From CAWAND01 sp963797485 (GTDB lineage: Bacteria > Chloroflexota > Anaerolineae > Anaerolineales > E44-bin32), in the NCBI GenBank assembly GCA_963797485.1, contig CAWCPF010000003.1, positions 1,240,001 to 1,304,000 on the forward strand: a stretch of 64,000 bases of DNA, in the 5' to 3' direction. Each line of letters starts with the position of its first letter. The first letter of the stretch is position 1. The position numbers were made by a program, and so were the translations under genes. The notes beneath the pieces were generated by a model. The model searched no databases. It saw only the letters and a list, made by a program, of their open reading frames with translations, and had not been told where the DNA came from. Shown piece after piece: positions 25,930 through 35,710 of the stretch.

Positions 25930-27895
25930 TCAGGCGAGGTGTCGGATGTCCAGCGGGGGAAGGTTATCGGCCGGCTTGAAGCCGAAAACCCGGCCGTAGA
26001 ATCCAAGCTCGGCCTGCAGACAGCGGACGATCGTGGTTTGCTTGCGAAAGCCGTGCTGCTCGTCCTCAAAGGCCAGATAGGCGAAGGGGATGGCCTGACG
26101 GTCGAGCGCTTCCGCCATGCGCTCGGCCTGATCCGGCGGCACGATGTGATCGTCCAGGCCCTGAAACAGGATCAGCGGCCTCGACAGCCGCTGGGTGAAA
26201 TGGATCGGCGAGCGATCGCGGTACAGCTGGGCCTTCTCGGGATACGGGCCGACCAATGTGTCAAAGTAGTGGGCTTCGAACTTATGCGTGTCTGTGGCGA
26301 GTGACTCCAGATCGGCGACGCCAAAATACGACGCCCCGGCCTCGTAGTCCTCATGGAACGTCAACGCGCACAATGTCAGGTAACCTCCAGCACTCCCGCC
26401 TGAGATGGCCTTGCGCCGAGGGTCGATCCGTCCCTGTTGAGCCAGGAAACGGGCGACATTGAGGCAATCATCCACGTCCACAATCCCGCAGAATCCCTTC
26501 AGGCGGTCACGGTACGGCCGGCCATAACCGGAGCTGCCGCGGTAGTTGACATCCGCCACGGCAAAGCCGCGGCTCGTCCAGTACAGCGTCTCCAAATGAA
26601 ACTGAGCCGGAGCGGCGGACGTGGGACCGCCGTGGGTGTGAACGATGAGCGGGGGGAGCTCGCCCGGCGGAGCCTCAAAGTCGGCATTGGCCGGCGGATA
26701 GAACAAGGCGTAGGCCACGTCGTCGCTGGTAGTCGGGAACTCGATGGCCTCTGGGAACGAGACGGTTTCCAGAGGGAACCCGCGGGGGACCGTCTCAACC
26801 CACGTGGTCAGTTCGCCGTTCCCGGCGTCATAGCTGACGATGGACTGGGATTGGGTGGGGCCACTGGCGATGAACCACGCCCGGCCCTGGCTGTCGGTGT
26901 GCATATGGGCAGGGTTGAAGGCTGTGAAAGCGGTGTCGACGGGGGTCACGTGCCCCGAATCAGGCTCGAGGATGCCCAGATGGTCAAAGCCGTTGTGGGT
27001 GTAGATGACGGCCATGCGCCCGCCGGCGAAGAACGCGTAGTGCGATCTGCCGAAAGCCCATGGTGGGGACCCGAGTTCGGCGTCCATAGGGGCCAGGGCG
27101 ATAGCCCGGCCGGCGCTCCACCTGTAAAGGTTCCACCATCCACTTAGGTCTGAGACGAAATGCAATCGGCCATCAGGTGACCATTCGGGCTGGAGGATCG
27201 GATTCATCGGCGCCGCCGGTCAGGCGCTTGGAGGCGTGGACCCCGCCCTGGTCGTCGAGGGCAGCCGTCCACAGTTCAGTGCCATCCCAGGGCATTTGCG
27301 GGTGGTCCCAGGCCAGCCACGCGAGCTGCTGGCCGTCGGGATCGACGCGCGGGTTGGAGAAGAAGTCGTGTCCCGAGGCGATGATCTCCGGATCTCCGAC
27401 GCCGCCGGAGTCCAGTCGAACGATCTCGTTGACGACCTGGCCGTCGGCTTCATGCCGCTCGCGGACGACAAACACATGCCGTCCATCTGGCGAGACGCAG
27501 CCATCGGCATAGCGCCAGGCGCGAGGAGACGGCGGCTCCGGCGTGATGGCCGCGGGCAGACCACCGCGCTCCTGGCGGTAGAGCCGCTGGTCGGATTGAT
27601 TGGCGAAGAACACCACGCCGGCGTGCACCCAGAAGGCTCCGCCACCGTACTCGTGGACCATGGTCCGGGCGCTGAATCCGGCGGGGGTGATCGTCTCGGC
27701 CTGCCCGCCCGGGGCCAGGTGCACGACCACATACCGGCCGTCCTCGACCGGCCGAAGCTCACGCCAGTAAACATGATCGCCGTCGGTCGTCAGATCGGAC
27801 AGAGTGCCCCGGGCTGAGAGTCCGCCTCGGGCGACCATCTCGGGTGTTATCGGGGATGCCCACGTGCCATACGGCGCGAGTTGGCCCATATCCAC
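25930..27895 (-). CDS. S9-family prolyl oligopeptidase / acylaminoacyl-peptidase-like (one frameshift)
   Basis: About 655 residues after repair of one extra base near 27180-27205. The N-terminal part is a beta-propeller with repeated SPDG-type turns (CVSPDGRHVFVV, WSPDGRLHFVSD). The C-terminal part is an alpha/beta-hydrolase with IVHTHGGPTS (oxyanion side), nucleophile GGSAGGY, acid in GLDDHIVPP and catalytic His in DEQHGF. Such serine peptidases cleave short peptides in the cytoplasm. No signal peptide is seen. The start is GTG 27895 or ATG 27889 with AAAGG just upstream. It is divergent from rpoD. Confidence 0.9.
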
Positions 27896-27941
27896 GCCTT
27901 TCGTGATTCGCGGCAGTTTTGAGTCTAATAATATTCTAAGG

Positions 27942-27969
27942 TAGACAAAAGAAGATTCTTCTGTATACT
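27942..27969 (+). promoter_or_regulatory. Promoter for rpoD
   Basis: TAGACA (27942-27947) and TATACT (27964-27969) are separated by 16 bases in an AT-rich patch. Transcription would start near 27976, leaving a leader of about 200 bases before the sigma-factor gene. Confidence 0.6.
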
Positions 27970-27994
27970 ATGGCGACGCTTTTCGCGGACCCAT

Positions 27995-28014
27995 TTCGTG
28001 AAAAATGTCACGAA
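27995..28014. promoter_or_regulatory. GTGA-N6-TCAC palindrome, copy C, in the rpoD leader
   Basis: TTCGTGA-AAAATG-TCACGAA is a perfect 7-bp inverted repeat about 25 bases downstream of the rpoD -10 box. It could be an operator acting as a roadblock or a short RNA hairpin. It differs from copies B and D by C in place of T at the outer core position. Confidence 0.55.
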
Positions 28015-28175
28015 CGCCCTGACAAGCCCGTGGGCGACTTCATGGATTTAGTTTGTCGCTCTACCCCCGAAACGCTCAAGCAGCCTCAAAACGCTGACCA
28101 GAAGCCGGGTGAACGGGTAGTCTACGTCGCGTGCGAGCCGATATGAATGGGATATAGGTAGGAAAAAAAACACGA

Positions 28176-29420
28176 ATGGCGAACAAGAAGCAAGTTAGAA
28201 AATCAAAGCCGGAGGCCGAGCTGGACGAGACGCTGGTCGAGGAAACTCCAGCCGCCGAAGAGGAATCAACTGCCATCTCCCAGCTGGTTGAGCTGGGCAA
28301 GGAGCGCGGTTTCGTGACCATCGACGATGTCTTGCGCTTCTTTCCTGAAGCCGAGCAGGATGTCGAGCAGTTGGATGAGGTCTACGAAGCCCTGCTTAGT
28401 GCCGGCGTCGATTATATGGACGATGTGGACGCTGATGAAAAGGACGACGGTCCGGCGGACGAACAGGGGGAGGATACGGCCGAACTTGAAGTCGGTGTGG
28501 ACCTGACTCGAGTCAACATCGAGGATAACGTCGATTTGTACTTCAACTCAGTGGGTGACGTGCCGCTCCTGACCGCCGCAGAGGAGGTATCGTTGGCCAA
28601 GCGCATCGAGCGCGGCCGAGATGCCCGGGCGGAACTGGCGGAAGGCGTCGAGCCCGATGATCGGCGTGAGGAATTGCAGCGCCTGGCCGAAGACGGCTGG
28701 GCGGCCCGCGAGCACCTGGTGCTGGCCAATTCGCGCCTGGTGATCAGCGTGGCCAAAAAGTACATTGGGCGCGGGGTCCCCTTCCTGGACCTGATCCAGG
28801 AGGGCAATATCGGGCTGATTCGAGCCACCAAGAAATTCGATTACAAGCGCGGCCACAAGTTCTCGACTTATGCCACCTGGTGGATTCGCCAGGCCGTGAC
28901 CCGCGCCATTGCCGACCAGGGACGCACCATCCGGCTGCCGGTGCATATGGGCGACCAGATCAACAAGATGCTGCGCCTGTCGCATCGCCTGACCCAGGAG
29001 CTGGGCCGCTCGCCCTCGGTGGACGAGCTGGCCGATGTCCTGGATATCACCCCGGACAAGGTCGAACAGATGATGGAGGTTTCGCGCCGGCCGCTCTCGC
29101 TGGAGCGTCCCATCGACGAGGAAGAAGATTCGTTCCTGGGCGACTTTGTCCAGGATGAGGACGCGCCGGCGCCGCCGGAAGTCGCCACTGAGCACATCCT
29201 GCGCCAGCACATGGGTGAGATCTTGGAAGGCCTGCCGCCGCGCGAGGCCCGTATCCTCCAACTGCGTTATGGGCTGGGAGACGGCGAAAGCTACACGCTG
29301 GAGGAGGTCGGACGCAAGATGGGGGTGACGCGTGAGCGCGTGCGCCAGATAGAAGCCCAGGCTTTGCGCCGCCTGCGCCATCCCAGTGTCCGTCACCGGC
29401 TGGCCGATTATCTGAGCTGA
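28176..29420 (+). CDS. rpoD: Primary RNA polymerase sigma factor (RpoD/SigA)
   Basis: This 414-residue sigma-70 protein has region 1.1-like sequence (ISQLVELGKERGFVTIDDV), region 1.2 (DNVDLYFNSVGDVPLL), region 2 (LDLIQEGNIGLIRA, KFSTYATWWIRQA), region 3 and region 4.2 (LEEVGRKMGVTRERVRQIE). The RFSTYATWWIRQA-like 2.4 motif predicts recognition of TATAAT-type -10 boxes, in line with the boxes seen in this window. It is a single gene with its own promoter and a strong terminator right after it. Confidence 0.96.
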   Translation: MANKKQVRKSKPEAELDETLVEETPAAEEESTAISQLVELGKERGFVTIDDVLRFFPEAEQDVEQLDEVYEALLSAGVDYMDDVDADEKDDGPADEQGEDTAELEVGVDLTRVNIEDNVDLYFNSVGDVPLLTAAEEVSLAKRIERGRDARAELAEGVEPDDRREELQRLAEDGWAAREHLVLANSRLVISVAKKYIGRGVPFLDLIQEGNIGLIRATKKFDYKRGHKFSTYATWWIRQAVTRAIADQGRTIRLPVHMGDQINKMLRLSHRLTQELGRSPSVDELADVLDITPDKVEQMMEVSRRPLSLERPIDEEEDSFLGDFVQDEDAPAPPEVATEHILRQHMGEILEGLPPREARILQLRYGLGDGESYTLEEVGRKMGVTRERVRQIEAQALRRLRHPSVRHRLADYLS

Positions 29421-29443
29421 CCGACGGTCTCCGAAAGCCACAC

Positions 29444-29473
29444 GGGGCCGCCCCATTTGGGGCGGCCCCTTTT
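29444..29473 (+). terminator. Rho-independent terminator of rpoD
   Basis: A perfect 11-bp GC-only stem (29444-29454 with 29459-29469, loop ATTT) followed by TTTTCTTT, 24 bases after the rpoD stop. The roughly 275 bases after it hold no recognisable gene. Confidence 0.92.
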
Positions 29474-29749
29474 CTTTGCATTTCTGTCCTCTCTCCCAGG
29501 TTGACGGTGAACGGATTCGAATCGCCAGGTACCTCGGAGACCAGGGGGAGATAACGACCATCTGCGCGCCGCCAGCCAGCAGGCGCGCTTGGCCTCACCT
29601 CCCAACCCGCCTCTGCTCGGACCATTCGCCTCTCCCCCTGGGTGGGCTGTCGGCCATTTTGATCGGACCCAATCCAGGGGGAGGGGTCGGGGCAGTTGGG
29701 TCAGCCAAGTCCGGGCTCAGCCGGGGAACGAGCTTTCAAGGATGTCACG

Positions 29750-29779
29750 GGGCTGTCTCACATGCAGTTGAGACAGCCC
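29750..29779. terminator. Hairpin GGGCTGTCTCA, copy 1
   Basis: A perfect 11-bp stem (29750-29760 with 29769-29779, loop CATGCAGT) 33 bases beyond the mltG stop. The same stem sequence recurs at 37146-37175. Without a clean T-run its terminator activity is uncertain. Confidence 0.6.
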
Positions 29780-29811
29780 GTGTGGTTTGCCTGGCTTTTT
29801 CGGGCCAACCC

Positions 29812-30940
29812 TCACGGACAAGCGTTTTGCAGGTGCTCCGCGTAGGTCTCGGCGAATAGGTGCCTGCCGGACCCGTCGCAGGCAGCACGGAAGTACAGGA
29901 AGTTCGTCTCGGCCGGGAAACCAACGGCGCGCAGGGCATCCAGCCCGGGGCTGCAGATCGGACCCGGAGGCAGGCCCGGATAGAGATAGGTGTTGTAGGG
30001 AGAATCAAAGCCGAGATCGTCGACCGTCAGGGCCGTCTTCCACCAGCTCCCGTCGGGCTGCAAGCCGAGGGCATACTGAATGGTTGGATCCGCATCCAGG
30101 TTCAAGCCGGCCGCCAGGCGGTTGAGAAACACGGATGCGATGACCGGGCGCTCCTCGGAAACCACGGCCTCGCGCTCGATGATCGACGCCAGGGTGACAG
30201 CCTGATCGAGGCTCAACCCGCGCACGTCGAACGCCGCCCGCAGGTCGGGCGTGACGCGCTGATCGAAATCCTCGATCATCGCCCGGACAGCCTCGTCGGG
30301 GGTGGTGCCCGGTTCGTACAGGTAGGTGTCCGGGAACAGATAACCTTCCAGGCTGTCACCGGGGGACAGTCCCCCGGCGTCGGCGCCCGGGGGCAGGTTT
30401 TGGCTGGCGTTCAAGAAAGCCTGGGGATCCATGCGCAAGTCGCTGGCCGCCAGGGCGCCGGCGATCTGCTCACGGCGCCAGCCTTCGACCACGGTGACCT
30501 GGGTCGCCTGGGCAGAGGCGGACTGCAGGGTTTCGGCGATCTGCCTGAGGCTCTGCCCGCCGTTGAGTTGGTACCGCCCGGCTTGGATTCCCCGGTCGAG
30601 GCCGCGGTAGCGCATGTACTGGAGGAGCAGATCGGCATCGCGCACCAGGCCGTCGGTTTCGAGGGCGGCCACGACCTCCGAAGCGGTCATGCCTGGCTTC
30701 ACCTCCAGGGTCAGAAGTCTCGCTCGGGCTGCCCGTCGGCGCGTCCAGGCTGGAGGCGCGCAGACTCAGGTACGCGGCCAGGGCCAGACGCTGAGGCAGG
30801 CCAAGTTCGGGATCGGCTGGACCCAGGTTCTCGCCAGCCGACGTCGCCAGAACCGCGGCCCCGGCCAAAAGCATACCCAGGACCAGCGTGGCCAGGCAGC
30901 CCAGGGCCAGGCACGAGGTCGACCGCCTACGTCTGGGCAT
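29812..30940 (-). CDS. mltG: Endolytic murein transglycosylase MltG (one frameshift)
   Basis: MltG cleaves nascent glycan strands at the outer membrane face and ends peptidoglycan chain growth. A single N-terminal membrane helix (about residues 10-30, from ATG 30940) precedes a LysM-like segment (LEVKPGMTASEVVAAL) and the YceG catalytic domain with EGYLFPDTYLY, the ASIIEREA active-site Glu and NTYLYPGLPPGPI. The two parts are in different frames; the locus is one base too long, with the shift near 30712. The start overlaps the end of ruvX by 14 bases. Its presence implies that this organism makes peptidoglycan. Confidence 0.9.
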
Positions 30941-31319
30941 CGAGATACTCCTGCAGCAGCACTGCCGCCGCCCGGGCGTCGAGTGCGGCATGCTCGTTCC
31001 CGGCCAGCCCCCGGGCGGCAAGCGTTGACCCGCTTTCGTCCCATGGCAGAACCTCGATCGTCCCGGCCAGGCGCAAGGCCTCCACCAGGCGCATGCTCCG
31101 GCGAGCCTGCGGGCCTATCCGGCCCTCCGCGTCCAGGGGCAGGCCGACCAGGATCAGGTCGGCCTCCAAGGCCTGGGCCTCACGCATGATGGCTTCGGCG
31201 TCGAGGGGGCGCGAGCGATGGGCGAGGATCTTGAGGGGTCGGGCAATGGTCCGGGTTGGATCACTGATCGCCAGGCCGATGCGCACCTCGCCCGGGTCAA
31301 CCGACAGGACCCGACCCAT
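30927..31319 (-). CDS. ruvX: Holliday junction resolvase-like RNase H-fold protein RuvX/YqgF
   Basis: This 130-residue protein has the YqgF opening RVLSVDPGEVRIGLAISD with the catalytic Asp, the IREA-like helix and the LVGLPLD strand, then DESGSTLAARG and the terminal DARAAAVLLQEYLD with the last acidic residue. The family acts in pre-16S rRNA 5'-end maturation and/or resolvase-like nuclease activity. It starts three bases after the preceding stop and overlaps mltG, as expected in an alaS-ruvX-mltG operon. Confidence 0.93.
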   Translation of the reverse strand: MGRVLSVDPGEVRIGLAISDPTRTIARPLKILAHRSRPLDAEAIMREAQALEADLILVGLPLDAEGRIGPQARRSMRLVEALRLAGTIEVLPWDESGSTLAARGLAGNEHAALDARAAAVLLQEYLDAQT

Positions 31320-31322
31320 TCG

Positions 31323-32818
31323 TCAGACGCCTTCCCAGGCATAGCGCAGCTGGATGCGGACGGGGAGCCACGGCACGCGCGGGAGCCATCCCGGCGAAAG
31401 GACTAATTGCAAAATGACAGGGTCGAGGCGCGACACCAGGGCGGCCCGCGCCTGTGCAGGCGGCAGGCCGGCGGCCAGCTGAGCCAGAGCCGCCTCGGAG
31501 GGGAGGTCAAAGATTAGCTCGCGCCCCGTGACCAGCAGGCCGCCGGGCGTCTCGGCCGCCGGCAGGATCGTGACCCGCAGGCTGCCGGGCATCACGGCCG
31601 TGCCGTGTGGAAGGCGGGGGCCGAGTTGGGCGGCGGCGGCCGCCTGGACATCGGCCAGCGTGTAGACCAGCCCCGAGGCCTCCAGCCTCATCGTCAGCGA
31701 GACGGTCTGGGCGACATCTCCCAGCTCGGCGTCATAGTCCGCCTGGAGAGTCTCATCGGCCGCCAGGCTGGCCGGATCCCAGGCCTCACCGGAACCAAGC
31801 CCGGCCGACAGATTTTCTCCGGCCTGTGTGAGCAGCTCCGACTGCAACCGGCTCTGCAGCTGGGCGAGATCGGCGGACGACACGGCCGGCTTGCGGCGCG
31901 CTTCACCACCCGAGGTCGACCCGGGATTGGTCACCGACACTTGCAGCCCCAGCGGTCCCTCGATGGCGTAGATGGCGCCCGGGCCGACGTTTCCCGCCGG
32001 TCCCATTTCGGCGGCCATGATGCCTACACTGATCTGCGAGCCTTCGCCGGCCGCCAAGTGGACCGTCTGGCTGGTGATGAAGCGTACGTTGGACGGGGGC
32101 CCTGCCAGCAGACCCGTGCCTTCCGGCAGCGTGACGGCGACCTGCCCCAAGTTGGTGAAGCTCACCTGGCCGGTGGCGGCGGCGGTGGCCGCCAGGATCG
32201 TGCCGCTGACCGGCTGCCTCAGATGCCCCTCGACGGTCACACTCCGGCGCATGGCGGGCACGCGGCCCTCGGCTGCGGGAGCATCGATCGACGGATCCAG
32301 CGCCAGTTGGAAACTGATCTGCTGTGTGCGAGTTTGGGGCGTGAGGACGATCGTGGCGCTGGGGATCAGGGCCAGCGCCAGCGCGCCGACGGCCGCCAAT
32401 CCGAGCGCAAACGCCGCCCAGCGCATTCTGCGGCCCCAGCCGGGGATGACGGGCTTGCCGCCGGACGGCGTGCCGGCCGTTCGAGCCGCTGGCGATCGGG
32501 GGCGCGTCTCTCATAGGAGTCCGGGACGGCGGCCTGCGCCCGCCACACGGATTCCGGCAGGGCGTCCGCCGAATTGAAAACCGGGATGCCGAGTTCGGCG
32601 GCGTGGTCGCGGACGTCGGGATCGAAACTGACCAGCCCGAGCTGTGAGCCGCGCCGCGCTGCCTGGCGCTGCACGAGACGCAGGTCGAGCCGGCGAGTCA
32701 GCACACGCCCGTGCCGCGGCCAGACAATCAGCAGGCGCGGCGCTTTGACCCAGCCCAGCTTGTCGCGGACGGAGACGTGGTCGTCATGCGGATCGAGATA
32801 CAGCAGTTGGACTTTCAC
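31323..32818 (-). CDS. Baseplate-J-like membrane-anchored protein (one frameshift)
   Basis: About 498 residues in two frames (shift in about 32440-32510; net -1 or +2). The N-terminal soluble part starts VQLLYLDPHDDHVSVRDKL and looks like a small Rossmann-type domain (LIVWPRHGRVL, SFDPDVRDHAAELGIPVF). A basic linker and one membrane helix follow (RWAAFALGLAAVGALALAL), then an extracytoplasmic beta-rich region with TGQVSFTNLGQ and GPAGNVGPGAI resembling baseplate-J (gp47) repeats. I know similar proteins from Chloroflexota annotated as baseplate J; no phage genes are near, so the phage name is probably misleading. It sits between alaS and ruvX, suggesting an envelope role. Function unknown. 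Confidence 0.75.
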
Positions 32819-32848
32819 CGGCCCTCAGCATTCGAGGGCGGCTGAGGA

Positions 32849-35593
32849 TCAGGCAAGATGCGACTTAACCCATCCGGCCGCCATGGCCAGCGCTTCGGGT
32901 ATGCCTTCCGGCCGCGTGCCGCCGGCCTGCGCCAGGTTCGGCCTGCCTCCGCCGCCCCCGCCGACCCGCCCGGCGGCGGCTTTGACCAACTCTCCGGCAT
33001 GCAAGCCGCGTGCCACCAGGTCGTCGGTGATTGCCGCCACCAGCACCGGCCGGCCCGCCGGCGCCGAGGCCAGCAGGACCACTCCGGTGGGGTGTCCCGC
33101 CCGGAACCGGTCGGCCAACCGCCGCAGCAAATCCGCATCGGCTTCGGGGATTTCGGCTGCCAGGACCGGTACACCGTCCACCATGGTCGGCTCGAGCAAG
33201 GCAAAGGCGTCGCCGGCCTGGCGCGCCCGGATGTCGTGCAGCCGGGCGGTCAGTTCATCGCGTTCGGCCATCAACCCGGCCACGTGGTCGGGCACGGCTT
33301 CGGGCGAGGTGTTCAGATCGTCTGCCAGGCGGGCGAGCACGTCGGCGCGGTGCTTGAGCCAGGCCAGGGCGCCGCGCCCGGTCACGGCTTCGATGCGGCG
33401 AATACCGGCGGCGGCGCTGCTCTCGTTCAAGATCACGAAGGCGCCGATCACCCCGGTCGAGGGCACGTGCGTGCCGCCGCACAGCTCATACGAGATGCGG
33501 TCGGGTTCGCCGATCTGGATCGTCCGCACGGTGTCGCCGTAATTTTCCCCAAACAGGGCCATGGCGCCTTCGCCGATGGCTTCTTCGCGCGGCTTGTATT
33601 CGATATGGAGCGGATAGTCGTCCAGGACGGCGTCATTGACCAGGCGCTCGACCAATTCGACCTGCGCCGAGGTCATGCCTTCGGGATGATTGAAGTCAAA
33701 GCGCAGACGGTCCGGCGCCACCAGCGAGCCGGCCTGGCGCGCATGCGCGCCGAGCACGCTCTGCAGGGCGGCGTGCAGCAGGTGGGTGGCGGTGTGATTG
33801 CGCATGATGTCCATCCGCCGGCTGCGGTTCACGGCGGCGATGGCCGTGTCGCCGACTGCCGGCTCGCCTTTGATCACTCGCCCAACGTGCACCACCAGCC
33901 CGTCCACCGGCCGGCGGGCCTCCTCGACCTCGATCTCCCAGCGCGGCTCGGCGGCTGACACGATCGTCCCGGTATCAGACACCTGGCCGCCGCCCTCCAT
34001 GTAGAAATGGGTGGTCGGCAGGATGACGCCCACCGCATCACCGGGCTCGGCCTGATCGACCGATCGGCCACCGGACAGCAGGGCCACCAGGGGAGTCTCA
34101 GTTTCGAGGCCCGAATAGGGGTCCTGGTTGACGCCCTGCGCGCCGAGCTTACCGCCTCGCTTGAGGGCGGTCAGGATTTCCTGGTAGGCCTCCACCCCCA
34201 CCTGATCCCCGTCCGCATCGGCGGCTTCCCCGGCGGAGACTTCGCGGTGAGTGTCCATGGCGGCCCGGAAGCCGGCCTCCTCGACCTGGACGCCGTGTTC
34301 GCGAGCGATATCACGGGTGATCTCGAACGGCAGACCATAGGTGGCGTAGAGATCGAAGGCCGCCTGGCCGGGAAGCGTGTTTTCATCCCCCAGACTGTGC
34401 AGCAACTCCATGAGATGCGAGACGCCGGCCTCGACCGTGCGCTGGAAGCGGTGCTCTTCACTTGTGATGGTTTTCACAATCGTGGCTTCAGCGCCTCGAA
34501 GCTCGGGGTAGGCAGCCCCATACTGGTCGACAACCACTTTGGCGATTTCGCCCAGGAAGGCGTCGTGGAAACCCGCATAGGTCCCGAAACGGCTGGCGCG
34601 TCGGATGACCATGCGGCACACGTAGTTGCGGCCGGTGTTGCCTGGGACGACGCCGTCGGCAATCAAGAACGCCGCCGCCCGGGCGTGATCGGCGATCACT
34701 CGATAGGGAGTGAGCAACTCCTTGCGCTGGCCGTCAGAGTGGCCGCCCAGGGCCTGGATGCGGTCCATCAGCGGCAGAAACACGTCGGTTTCGTAGTTCG
34801 ACCGGACGTCCTGGAGCACCGACACCAGCCGCTCGAAACCCATGCCGGTATCGACGTGCTTGGCGGGGAGCGGTTCGAGCTCGTTCGGGCCGAGCCGGTT
34901 GTATTGGATGAAGACCAGGTTCCACAGTTCCAGGAACCGCTGGCAGGCCCCATTGACCTGGCATACGTGGCCTTCGACGCCCTGCATGTCGCAGTAATCG
35001 GGCCCGCGGTCGATGTGGATCTCGCTGTCCGGTCCGCACGGACCGGTTTCGGCCATTTCCCAGAAATTGTCCTGGCGGCCGAAGAACAACACGTGGTCTG
35101 GGTCAAACCCCGGCTGCTGCCGCCACACGTCGGCAGCCTCGTCGTCGCGCGGGATCTGCCCGTGCTGGTCTTCGAAGCAGGTGGCGTACAGGCTGGCTTT
35201 GGGGAGCCCCCACACCTCGGTCAGCAGGCTCCAGGCCCACGCGATAGCGTCGGGTTTGTAGTAATCGCCGAACGACCAGTTGCCGAGCATCTCGAAGAAG
35301 GTGTGGTGGATATCGTCGCGGCCGACGTCATCCAGGTCGTTGTGCTTGCCGGCCACACGCATGCACTTTTGGGAGTCAACGGCCCGTGAGTAGGCGCGGG
35401 TGCCGCTGCCCAGGAACACGTCCTTGAACTGCACCATGCCCGAGTTGGTGAACAGCAGGGTCTCGTCGCCGCCGGGCACCAGCGAGGCCGATGGCACGAT
35501 CGTGTGGCCGCGGTCAGCGAAGAAATCCAGGAAGGACTGCCGGATTTCAGCGCTGGTGAGGCCGGGCTTGGGACGGGACTTGCGAGGCGGCAT
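32849..35593 (-). CDS. alaS: Alanyl-tRNA synthetase
   Basis: This 914-residue class II synthetase charges tRNA-Ala. Motif 1 region RQSFLDFFADRGH, MVQFKDVFLG, and QKCMRVAGKHNDLDDVG are in the catalytic core; the editing domain has HTATHLLHAAL and a distal CGGTHVPSTG, the zinc/editing Cys and His set; a C-terminal DHHA1-like domain ends in GGGGGGRPNLAQAGG. ATG 35593 follows GGAGG. The promoter at 35618-35646 is divergent from tyrS. Confidence 0.97.
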   Translation of the reverse strand: MPPRKSRPKPGLTSAEIRQSFLDFFADRGHTIVPSASLVPGGDETLLFTNSGMVQFKDVFLGSGTRAYSRAVDSQKCMRVAGKHNDLDDVGRDDIHHTFFEMLGNWSFGDYYKPDAIAWAWSLLTEVWGLPKASLYATCFEDQHGQIPRDDEAADVWRQQPGFDPDHVLFFGRQDNFWEMAETGPCGPDSEIHIDRGPDYCDMQGVEGHVCQVNGACQRFLELWNLVFIQYNRLGPNELEPLPAKHVDTGMGFERLVSVLQDVRSNYETDVFLPLMDRIQALGGHSDGQRKELLTPYRVIADHARAAAFLIADGVVPGNTGRNYVCRMVIRRASRFGTYAGFHDAFLGEIAKVVVDQYGAAYPELRGAEATIVKTITSEEHRFQRTVEAGVSHLMELLHSLGDENTLPGQAAFDLYATYGLPFEITRDIAREHGVQVEEAGFRAAMDTHREVSAGEAADADGDQVGVEAYQEILTALKRGGKLGAQGVNQDPYSGLETETPLVALLSGGRSVDQAEPGDAVGVILPTTHFYMEGGGQVSDTGTIVSAAEPRWEIEVEEARRPVDGLVVHVGRVIKGEPAVGDTAIAAVNRSRRMDIMRNHTATHLLHAALQSVLGAHARQAGSLVAPDRLRFDFNHPEGMTSAQVELVERLVNDAVLDDYPLHIEYKPREEAIGEGAMALFGENYGDTVRTIQIGEPDRISYELCGGTHVPSTGVIGAFVILNESSAAAGIRRIEAVTGRGALAWLKHRADVLARLADDLNTSPEAVPDHVAGLMAERDELTARLHDIRARQAGDAFALLEPTMVDGVPVLAAEIPEADADLLRRLADRFRAGHPTGVVLLASAPAGRPVLVAAITDDLVARGLHAGELVKAAAGRVGGGGGGRPNLAQAGGTRPEGIPEALAMAAGWVKSHLA

Positions 35594-35617
35594 GCTTCCT
35601 CCGGGGCTTGAAGCCGG

Positions 35618-35646
35618 ATTATACGCCAGGAGGGTAGGGCCTTCAA
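35618..35646 (-). promoter_or_regulatory. Promoter of the alaS operon
   Basis: On the minus strand TTGAAG (35646-35641), 17 bases, then a perfect TATAAT (35623-35618), 24 bases before the alaS ATG, with GGAGG between. Confidence 0.7.
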
Positions 35647-35680
35647 CGCGGGCCGAGGCCGGGCGAAATCAGCCTCAAGG

Positions 35681-35686
35681 TATAAT
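35681..35686 (+). promoter_or_regulatory. -10 box of tyrS
   Basis: A perfect TATAAT lies 24 bases before the first tyrS start. No -35 match is present, so the promoter may need an activator or be weak. Confidence 0.45.
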
Positions 35687-35710
35687 CGCCGCCATCAGGT
35701 TGTCCTCCGG

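Noticed and set aside
29505..29545. A GGATTCGAATC stretch resembling a tRNA T-arm
   Set aside because: No matching acceptor, D or anticodon arms are found at tRNA distances, and no CCA or discriminator pattern follows.
29860..31344. A 494-codon open frame on the plus strand
   Set aside because: It is antisense to mltG and ruvX, lacks recognisable motifs and becomes low-complexity Arg/Pro/Gly.
31323..32818. A prophage remnant, from the baseplate-J-like protein
   Set aside because: No tail, capsid, integrase or lysis gene is near, and the neighbours are conserved housekeeping genes.
34007..35389. A 460-codon open frame on the plus strand
   Set aside because: It lies antisense to alaS, whose motifs are unambiguous.
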